The position numbers were made by a program, and so were the translations under genes. The notes below the pieces were generated by a model. That model saw only the letters and a program-made list of their open reading frames with translations. It was not told the origin of the DNA and made no database searches. A stretch of DNA of 33,819 nucleotides, taken from the NCBI GenBank assembly GCA_905236205.1, contig CAJOPF010000011.1, positions 1 through 33,819 of the forward strand. The letters are read 5' to 3'. The stretch's first letter is position 1. Each line of letters starts with the position of its first letter. The stretch comes from Candidatus Gastranaerophilales bacterium. GTDB taxonomy: Bacteria; Cyanobacteriota; Vampirovibrionia; Gastranaerophilales; Gastranaerophilaceae. Shown here piece after piece: positions 19,101 through 25,886 of this stretch.

Positions 19101-19998
19101 TTGACGGAGACACGCAAGCAAAATACTTTAAATTTGAGCTTTTACCCTGTTGTATATTTTCGTATAAAGTTTGTGCGTCTTTAGATAATTTTGAATTATT
19201 TTGCAAAATTTTAGGTTCTTCACCGACCAAATTTTCCATTTTTTTATAAATATTTTTATCTGCGCTCAAATATCCAGTACGGCTTGAACCATACTTATCA
19301 CAAGACACAAACATATCTGTTAATTGGGGTTTTAACGAAGAAATAAAATCAAAGCAAACAGGAGTAATTTCATCTGCGTCATCAACAAATATATATTTTA
19401 TATTTTTAAATATATCTGTATTTTTATATAAATAATTAAATAACAACGTCTGTCTTAAATAGTCAAAACTTCTGAAATTAAGTGTTTTCAGCAACAGACT
19501 TTTAACAGCTTTTTCCGCATCCTCAGAAAAGCCTTCTTTTAAAACCTTTTCAGAACGCCATTTTACATCATCTTCGCTTAAATTATTTTGTATAATAAGA
19601 GAATAGCGTCTAAAAAGCTGCTGCAACAAAGATTTTTTAGAATTATATCCCTCAAATTTTATATCTTTAATTATATCTTTTAATAAAAATTGAGAAACCT
19701 CTAACCCAATCATATTCGGAATAATAACTGGTTTACCGCTTTTAAGAACATTTTCCAGATAAGCCCAATTTTCAATAACCGTATTATAAACAAGTCCGAA
19801 AAACGAATATACTTGGATTTTACAAATAGAATGAATATTTAACAATGGCAAAACACCGTTGATAAACCTTTCTTTTGCAGAAGAATTATTTACCAATACA
19901 AGAATTTCATTTGAAGAAATGCCCGAATTAAGTAATCGGGCATATTCTTCAATCAATATTTGCGTTTTGTTTGATGATAGAGAACCTTCAATTAACAT
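16147..19998 (-). CDS. Large UvrD-like SF1 helicase with an additional N-terminal UvrD-like module with degenerate Walker A
   Basis: C-terminal module: AISAVPGAGKTTILL, IIEDEAQDSS, MTYHKSKGDEFDYVFIPE, LRLLYVAITRAKRQLIFT. N-terminal module: EGSLSSNKTQILIEEYARLL, IFVDDADEI. Confidence 0.85.
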   Translation of the reverse strand: MLIEGSLSSNKTQILIEEYARLLNSGISSNEILVLVNNSSAKERFINGVLPLLNIHSICKIQVYSFFGLVYNTVIENWAYLENVLKSGKPVIIPNMIGLEVSQFLLKDIIKDIKFEGYNSKKSLLQQLFRRYSLIIQNNLSEDDVKWRSEKVLKEGFSEDAEKAVKSLLLKTLNFRSFDYLRQTLLFNYLYKNTDIFKNIKYIFVDDADEITPVCFDFISSLKPQLTDMFVSCDKYGSSRTGYLSADKNIYKKMENLVGEEPKILQNNSKLSKDAQTLYENIQQGKSSNLKYFACVSPSKRASMIDLAVLKVKNILQKGFKPSDITIITPVIDDMIKFSLRENIKNADLLFLSGNEKLIQNPFVNSALTILKLNTDLKNNITEFDLRIILSDILGIPIRHCKTILEQFTKTKKLIDYEFSYSDYTEKYIKFKNLVKTLEKTDLRLSEQVFKIYTELFDFRLANKNEINKFSFFVKELQDFEDVFANDLKQKDVILQIENSVIAENPYSTVEIDENNLVVATPQKIIDNQIQTKFQLWLDVSSLEWVKNDTGPLYNAWVFQSDWNKNEYTIEDDITLSLQKTSRVLRKLTLCAKEYIYTFSSLFDGSGVENYGGIEQYLKHDENQTQTTSFNFVPRDDQKTVLDYKGGKMAISAVPGAGKTTILLALIIKLLNNNINPENIFVLTYMESAARNFRERIKSINTENSKLPNISTIHGLALRILKDNSNFERLGLASDFEICDDSQRGGIIQRISNELDLKKYEVEYYDRSISVFKLGGGVLPKDNNNVKIKKFTDFYNKYQQALTEQNLIDYDDMLLSSVKLLEENKDILKYYQDTCKYIIEDEAQDSSAIQQKLIGLLSSKNGNLIRCGDINQAITTTFSNADTDGFRKFIKESQSVEMDCSQRCCHDVWKLANNLVIMAEKDKTYENAFYRIFMKPVEGKNPVSERAVKSVIFDNPHAEKNYIIKQIKDILIKNPKATVGILLRSNYQVGSWLSFITNAGFKSISRSECLEQKNVYRTIYAILKIIEKPFDNEIIASSYEILAENGFYTPRLQVDIRNLTQPFVLSDVDEMDIDLAIFYWDVVYWLNFSSLPPEELAVKIGLNYHKSDIEKSNVYLISTLIKRLSASNRDFSTVLEKLTALAKRPNLSGFKFFSEEDESDKEFLEGKIQVMTYHKSKGDEFDYVFIPEFTEKSLPLDIRQMELKQNTDFIEQVRELNPDYRKKSENDLKKEQIAENLRLLYVAITRAKRQLIFTVARETKLYGKVQPQNPSIIFEKLLKGVNA

Positions 19999-21764
19999 TT
20001 TCTGGTTTTAATTTCGTCTAAAATCATATCAACAAATTCATCAACGGATTTTGTTCCTATTTGACCGACACCTCTTTGTCTTACCGCAACAGAATTTGAT
20101 TCTTGTTCCTTATCGCCGACAACAACAACGTAAGGTACTTTTTTGTCCTGCAAATTTTCCCTTATTCTGTAATTCATACTTTCCGAACGATCGTCAAGCA
20201 AAGCTCTTATGCCGTTATCACGGAGTTTTTTGTAAACTTTTTCAGCAAAATCAGCATGCTTTTCGTTTGAAATAGGTACAACAGAAACTTGTGTAGGAGC
20301 AAGCCATGTAGGAAAAGCTCCGGCAAAGTGTTCGATTAAAATACCATGGAAACGTTCCATTGAACCGAAGATTACGCGGTGAAGCATAACAGGAGTTTTT
20401 AGCTGACCATCTCTATCCTGATATTTAATATCAAATCTTTCAGGTAAATTGAAATCCAACTGAATAGTCGCACATTGCCATGTTCTGCCGATAGCATCTT
20501 TTACTTTAAAGTCAATTTTAGGTCCGTAAAAAGCTCCGTCACCTTCATTTATATCATATTTCATGCCACGTCTGTCCATAGCTTCTTTCAAACCTGCTTC
20601 TGCAAGCTCCCAATTTTCAAGTTTACCTACATAGCTTTCAGGACGAGTTGATAACTCAACTTCAAAACTCATTTTAAAAATATCCATTGTATCAGCAACA
20701 AAATCAATAATAGCATTGATTTCATCAACCAATTGTTCAGGAGTGCAGAAAACGTGAGCATCATCCTGAGTAAAGCCTTGGACGCGGGTTAAACCTGATA
20801 AAGCTCCTGATTTTTCTTTTCTGTAAACTGTTCCCAATTCAGCCATTCTCAATGGTAATGAACGGTAAGAATGTCTGTTTGCCTGGTAAATCAATATGTG
20901 GAACGGACAATTCATTGGTTTTACAATGTATTGTTCATCATCTTCACTTTCTTTTTGAATAAAGAACATGTTTTCTCTGTAATGGTCTATGTGTCCTGAA
21001 AGTTCCCACAGTTTGGATTTTGCAATTTGAGGTGTATTAACTATAACATAACCTCTTTTTCTGTGTTCGGTTCTCCAGTAATTTTCAATTTCTTCACGGA
21101 CTGTTGCCAAATTAGGATGCCATAAAACAAGACCTCCGCCAATTTCTTCTCTTACAGAGAATAAATCAAGCTGAGTACCAAGTTTTCTGTGATCACGTTT
21201 TTCAGCTTCCTCAAGAACATGCAGATAATTTTCCAAATCCTCTTTATTCCAAAATGCCGTTGCATATATACGTTGAAGCATTTTGTTTTTTTCGTTACCA
21301 CGCCAATATGCACCTGCGATTTTTAATAATTTTATTGCATTACCTTTTATGTAACTTGTATTTGGAACATGCGGTCCTGCGCAAAGGTCATTAAATAATA
21401 CGTTACCGTCTTTATCTTTTGTCAGGTACAAAGTAGGGGCATCGTCTCTGTGTTCTTCCAACAATTCAGCTTTATATATTTCGCCCTGAGACTTAAATTC
21501 GTTAATTTGAGCATCTACGTCTTCGACAGAAACTTTTTCAAAAGAAAGATTTTGCTTTAAAATTTCTTTCATTTTTTCTTCAATTTTAACTAAATCTTCC
21601 TGAGTAAAAGTATGTTCATCCAAATCAAAATCATAATAAAAACCTGAATCCGTAGCTGGTCCTATCGCCAATTTTGCATGCGGAAACAAACTTTGAACAG
21701 CCTGCGCCATGATATGAGATGCAGAGTGTCTTAACACATGCAAAGTTTCATTATTTTTTTCCAT
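19992..21764 (-). CDS. thrS: Threonyl-tRNA synthetase lacking the TGS domain
   Basis: MEKNNETLHVLRHSASHIMAQAV...; MNCPFHILIYQ; LSGLTRVQGFTQDDAHVFC; start trimmed from 21872 to 21764, which has SD aagggg. Confidence 0.92.
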   Translation of the reverse strand: MEKNNETLHVLRHSASHIMAQAVQSLFPHAKLAIGPATDSGFYYDFDLDEHTFTQEDLVKIEEKMKEILKQNLSFEKVSVEDVDAQINEFKSQGEIYKAELLEEHRDDAPTLYLTKDKDGNVLFNDLCAGPHVPNTSYIKGNAIKLLKIAGAYWRGNEKNKMLQRIYATAFWNKEDLENYLHVLEEAEKRDHRKLGTQLDLFSVREEIGGGLVLWHPNLATVREEIENYWRTEHRKRGYVIVNTPQIAKSKLWELSGHIDHYRENMFFIQKESEDDEQYIVKPMNCPFHILIYQANRHSYRSLPLRMAELGTVYRKEKSGALSGLTRVQGFTQDDAHVFCTPEQLVDEINAIIDFVADTMDIFKMSFEVELSTRPESYVGKLENWELAEAGLKEAMDRRGMKYDINEGDGAFYGPKIDFKVKDAIGRTWQCATIQLDFNLPERFDIKYQDRDGQLKTPVMLHRVIFGSMERFHGILIEHFAGAFPTWLAPTQVSVVPISNEKHADFAEKVYKKLRDNGIRALLDDRSESMNYRIRENLQDKKVPYVVVVGDKEQESNSVAVRQRGVGQIGTKSVDEFVDMILDEIKTRKC

Positions 21765-21959
21765 GATTATCCCCTTCCATAATTTACTATATATAAATAT
21801 ATACCACTTAAAAGAATTAAATACAAATATATTGAGATTTACATGCCAAATATTTATGTTTCTGTATTGCAAAAGGCAAGAAAATAAGCAAATTTTAATT
21901 GTTTAATAAAAAATATCAACATTAAAAGTCCTTTTCTACACAGCCTTTTCAGACATTTA

Positions 21960-22062
21960 TTAAGTTTTGTATACACTAAATAGATGATATCATGTTGATT
22001 TTTCTAAATTCATCATTAAACATGCCGACATAGACGAATGGCATAGCATAGGAGAGATAATT
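21960..22062 (+). repeat. 103-bp leader repeat, inverted copy of 6295..6397; includes 10-bp palindrome ATGATATCAT (21984-21993)
   Basis: Base-by-base comparison: 81 bp identical (21960-22040 vs 6317-6397), then 3 mismatches up to the start codon. Confidence 0.95.
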
Positions 22063-23364
22063 ATGGGCATGGCAGCATCACAGGCAAGATTTTTAAATCT
22101 AACCGCAAGAAGAACAAACATAGAATATCAAGGTCAACAAATTAACCAACAAAGAACAGAATTAGCTAATGAATCTGCTAATTTGTATAACCAAATGTTG
22201 ACGCTTCAAGTTCCTGTTCCTCCAAATACACAAGATTACACTAAGATTGAATATACTTTCCAAATTCCTGGTAATTATGATACCGAAGCAACTGTTGCAC
22301 AATTTGCTAAAACTAATGTTCCGGGTCAATATACGGTTATATTTAACTATACTGAAAAAGAATTAGGTTTCCCTGCTTGCACAACTAAACAAAGAACAGA
22401 TTTGACAAATACATCTGTCACTTCAGACCAAAACGCAGCTTATACTTATCCTAATTTAACATCACAATTAAGAAATATAGGTGGCACAAATTATCAATAC
22501 TTAGATTCAGCCAATGTTTGGCAAAATGCGACTGTAGCTGAGATCGCGACAGCTCCTAGTGAACCTGATTTATCAGTATGGAATCAATTGGGTTGTGACG
22601 CTACAGATGTAAATAAACATTTATATAAAGTTACTATGGGTGGTACAATACAATACTTTACTCCTGAACAAATAAAAGGATTACAACCAGGTACATCCGC
22701 TACAGATCCTGGTGCAGCACAAACTTTACAAGGTTACCAAACTGCTGCAGTAGCAGCTGGCAGCAACTATTCCGGTGAAAGCATAACAACATATCAAGGA
22801 AAAACTGCTAAATTGTCTTACGTTTCTGCTAACGACAGTTTACATAAAGATGCGTATGATCACCTGTCAAACGGTGGTACAGAACTTGTTTGGGTAGCTA
22901 ATATCGGAACTGAAGATAAACCTGTTTACCAATACTACAGAAGCTCTGATATTGCTGAAGCTAAATCTGCCACAGGTGATAATCACGTAGTTTACTATAC
23001 TGCAAGTGATATTGACGTATTTAAAGAAGACAGTTACACTCCTGTAACTATCAGTCGTGATGGTAATAACAGAGTTCAAAGCTTCAACTACAACGGTGAA
23101 GATTACGCCGTTAGCGCTAATACTGTCACAGATGATGACGCATACAACGACGCAATGAACGAATACAAATATCAATCTTATTTATATGAACAAGAAATGA
23201 ATAATATCAACGCTAAGACTTCTATTGTTCAAGCTCAAGACAGAACTCTTGAATTGAAGCTTAAACAATTGGATACAGAGCACAACGCAGTTCAAACAGA
23301 AATGGATGCTGTTAAAGGTGTCTGCAAGAAAAACGTTGAAGATTCTTTCAAAACATTCGCTTAG
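22063..23364 (+). CDS. Uncharacterised protein with conserved helical termini and divergent middle (paralog of 5008..6294)
   Basis: MGMAASQARFLNLTARRTNIEYQGQQINQQRTELANESANLYNQMLTLQVPVPPNTQDYT...; C-term LELKLKQLDTEHNAVQTEMDAVKGVCKKNVEDSFKTFA. Confidence 0.85.
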   Translation: MGMAASQARFLNLTARRTNIEYQGQQINQQRTELANESANLYNQMLTLQVPVPPNTQDYTKIEYTFQIPGNYDTEATVAQFAKTNVPGQYTVIFNYTEKELGFPACTTKQRTDLTNTSVTSDQNAAYTYPNLTSQLRNIGGTNYQYLDSANVWQNATVAEIATAPSEPDLSVWNQLGCDATDVNKHLYKVTMGGTIQYFTPEQIKGLQPGTSATDPGAAQTLQGYQTAAVAAGSNYSGESITTYQGKTAKLSYVSANDSLHKDAYDHLSNGGTELVWVANIGTEDKPVYQYYRSSDIAEAKSATGDNHVVYYTASDIDVFKEDSYTPVTISRDGNNRVQSFNYNGEDYAVSANTVTDDDAYNDAMNEYKYQSYLYEQEMNNINAKTSIVQAQDRTLELKLKQLDTEHNAVQTEMDAVKGVCKKNVEDSFKTFA

Positions 23365-23369
23365 TATAA

Positions 23370-23540
23370 AAGGCTCTGAGGCTAACAAAAAATATAATGT
23401 TTTAATACCGCCTCAAAACCTCAATAACTTAGTGTCAGAATTGTATCTCAAAAAGAACTGTTCGGGCAACCGAACCAATACAACGAGTCTTTTGGCAGAG
23501 CAATCTATGCTATGTCGGCTCTGCCATTTTGCTCGTTTTA
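23370..23540 (+). ncRNA. Candidate structured RNA / structured 3' UTR
   Basis: tgaggc(23377-23382)/gcctca(23410-23415); gttcgg-gcaa-ccgaac (23460-23475, GNRA loop); aacgag(23482-23487)/ctcgtt(23532-23537) enclosing tggcagagc/gctctgcca (23493-23501/23518-23526). Confidence 0.4.
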
Positions 23541-23583
23541 AAATTTACTCAAAATTTCATAATCACTCTTATATAAAATTCTT

Positions 23584-23606
23584 AGGTGTCGAAAGACACC
23601 TTTTTT
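23584..23606 (+). terminator. Intrinsic terminator
   Basis: aggtgtc-gaaa-gacacct followed by ttttt. Confidence 0.85.
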
Positions 23607-23634
23607 ATTGTTAAAAATTTGCACTAATGTTTTT

Positions 23635-23651
23635 TTTGATTTAAAATCAAA
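23635..23651. promoter_or_regulatory. Near-perfect palindrome upstream of the glutamate-synthase-like gene (possible operator)
   Basis: TTTGATTT-a-AAATCAAA ending about 21 nt before ATG 23673. Confidence 0.3.
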
Positions 23652-23672
23652 TAAAAGTCAGAGGGGGAAGAT

Positions 23673-25043
23673 ATGGCTATAGAAAGACAAAGACAACACG
23701 AACAAGACCCAATGGTCAGAAAAAATAATTTTGAACCTGTTGAGGATAATTTAACCGATGAGCAGGCAAAACTTGAATCTTCAAGATGCTTAAATTGCAA
23801 GAATCCGAGATGCGTTTCCGGCTGTCCCGTAAATATAAATATACCCGCTTTCATTCACCAAGTAAAAGAAGGTAATTTGGAAAAAGCAGGTGAAATAATC
23901 AGAGAATCCAGCATGCTGCCGTCTGTTTGCGGTCGTGTTTGCCCGCAAGAAAGACAATGCGAAGGCAAATGTGTTTTAGGTATAAAAGGTGATTCCGTTG
24001 CAATAGGAGCATTGGAAAGATACGTAGGCGACGCAACAAAAGCTGCTGAGACAGAAATTAAACCTAGCGGTAAAAAAGTTGCCATTGTAGGTTCAGGTTG
24101 CGCAGGTATTACGGCAGCTGCAGATTTAAGAAAAGCAGGACACGAAGTTACTGTATTTGAAGCCTTGCATGAGCTTGGCGGTGTTTTAAGATATGGTATT
24201 CCGCCTTTCAGATTACCAAGAACTGTTTTAGACAGAGAACTTGATGCCTTAAAGAAAATGGGCGTTGTATTTAATAAAAACGTAATTGTCGGAAAATCAA
24301 TAACCTTAAAGCAACTTGAAGAAGACGGTTATGATGCGATATTTATTTGCTCAGGCGCAGGTTTACCAAAAATGCTTGGAATTACAGGTGAAAATTTTAA
24401 CGGAGTTTATTCCGCAAACGAATTTTTGACACGTGTAAACCTTATGCACGCAAATGATGAAAAATACCCTACACCGTTAAGAGTTGGTAAAAAAGCAGCT
24501 ATTATTGGCGGTGGAAATGTTGCAATGGATGCAGCAAGAACAGCTTTAAGAGCAGGGTTTGAGGATGTTACCATAGTATACAGAAGAACAGAAGCTGAAC
24601 TTCCTGCAAGAAAAGAAGAAGTTCGACACGCAAAAGAAGAAGGTGTCGTATTTAAGCTTTTGCACTCACCAATGGAAATCTTGGGAGAAGAAGGCTACGT
24701 AACAGGCTTAAAATTAGAAATTATGGAGCTTGGAGAACCTGATGAAAGCGGAAGAAGAAGACCAGTCGGAACGGGAGAAACAACAGTTGTTGATGTAGAT
24801 ACGGTAATTGTTGCTTTAGGTACGGGACCAAATCCTATTATTCAAAAATCAGCAAAAGCTGACGGCTTAGACATTGTTACCGATAAAAAAGGTTATATAA
24901 CAATTGAAGCTGAAACAGGATTAACTTCTATTCCAAAAATTTATGCAGGCGGAGACGTTGCTCCTACGGGAGAATCAACTGCAATTAACGCAATGGGTGC
25001 AGGAAAAAGAGCGGCTAAGGCTATAAATGAAATGCTTAAATAA
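23673..25043 (+). CDS. gltA: Glutamate synthase small-subunit-like NAD(P)H-dependent oxidoreductase
   Basis: CLNCKNPRCVSGCPVNINIPAFI, CGRVCPQERQCEGKC, VAIVGSGCAGITAAADLRKAGHEVTVFEA, IIGGGNVAMDAARTALR, YAGGDV. The symbol is the one used for the homotetrameric NADPH-GOGAT-type subfamily; not certain. Confidence 0.85.
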   Translation: MAIERQRQHEQDPMVRKNNFEPVEDNLTDEQAKLESSRCLNCKNPRCVSGCPVNINIPAFIHQVKEGNLEKAGEIIRESSMLPSVCGRVCPQERQCEGKCVLGIKGDSVAIGALERYVGDATKAAETEIKPSGKKVAIVGSGCAGITAAADLRKAGHEVTVFEALHELGGVLRYGIPPFRLPRTVLDRELDALKKMGVVFNKNVIVGKSITLKQLEEDGYDAIFICSGAGLPKMLGITGENFNGVYSANEFLTRVNLMHANDEKYPTPLRVGKKAAIIGGGNVAMDAARTALRAGFEDVTIVYRRTEAELPARKEEVRHAKEEGVVFKLLHSPMEILGEEGYVTGLKLEIMELGEPDESGRRRPVGTGETTVVDVDTVIVALGTGPNPIIQKSAKADGLDIVTDKKGYITIEAETGLTSIPKIYAGGDVAPTGESTAINAMGAGKRAAKAINEMLK

Positions 25044-25875
25044 ATTATTACTAATTTTTATGTCGATATTGTATCTGTGTTCTTCTGCTTTGGCGGCATT
25101 TGACATAGATACTTCCGTTGATGACGCAATACGCAAAAAATATAACCCAAAAAAAATAGAAGAAGATTTATTGCCGCCTCTGCCCAATAATTTAAAAAAT
25201 GATGTGCCATTAAAATCAAATGAAAATTTTTCAAAGCCTGTTTTTTCAGCACCACCGCTAAAAGAAGTGAAACAGACTAAATTTTCACAAGGACAGCACA
25301 TAACGTTAAAAAGAGGTACAAAAATCACCGTAAGATTAACTTCAGGTATATCGGACAAATTATCTGTCGGCTCAAAGATATATTTTAAATTATCAAAACC
25401 TATTAGGACAAGATATTTTTCCCTTCCTGAAAACACAAGATTTATCGGAGTTATAACAGATTCTCACTCTCCACAATTAAGCGGTAATGGTGGTTTAATT
25501 GTCATAAAAATTGAAAACATAACCATTAACGGAAAAACACAGGAAATCAATGCAAAAATAACAAAAGCAAATTACAAAAAAATATTCTTTAACAATATAA
25601 AAGGTAAAAGAACTTATTTAAAAAATGTTGCTAAATCAACAGAACCGGGACGAAAATTTTACGGAAAAATGTGGTCAAAAACAAAAAAACTTGCAAACGA
25701 TAGTGTAACTTTAATATTTAGTCCGTTCACACTAATAACGGGAGTCGCTGTTTTAGGAGTAAATGTAATCGGTTCACCTGTATTTGCGCTATTTTCAGAG
25801 GGCGGAAGCATTTCAATACCTGCTAACAGCCCGTTTGAAATAAAATTATTGGAAGATACGACAATATATAATTGA
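25027..25875 (+). CDS. Exported protein with a beta-rich TrbI-like C-terminal region
   Basis: Signal peptide MKCLNKLLLIFMSILYLCSSALA; ITLKRGTKITVRLTSGISDKLSVGSKIYFKL...; overlaps the gltA stop by 17 nt. Confidence 0.6.
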   Translation: MKCLNKLLLIFMSILYLCSSALAAFDIDTSVDDAIRKKYNPKKIEEDLLPPLPNNLKNDVPLKSNENFSKPVFSAPPLKEVKQTKFSQGQHITLKRGTKITVRLTSGISDKLSVGSKIYFKLSKPIRTRYFSLPENTRFIGVITDSHSPQLSGNGGLIVIKIENITINGKTQEINAKITKANYKKIFFNNIKGKRTYLKNVAKSTEPGRKFYGKMWSKTKKLANDSVTLIFSPFTLITGVAVLGVNVIGSPVFALFSEGGSISIPANSPFEIKLLEDTTIYN

Positions 25876-25886
25876 AAGGAGAAAAT

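Noticed and set aside
21765-21872. N-terminal extension of thrS ORF
   Set aside because: MEKNNET start at 21764 has SD; the 36-residue extension is Phe/Ile/Asn-rich spacer translation.
23306-23614. 102-aa ORF across the end of the 22063 gene and the intergenic hairpins
   Set aside because: Overlaps the C-terminus of a conserved CDS out of frame, no SD, translation looks random; the hairpin structures explain the region better.
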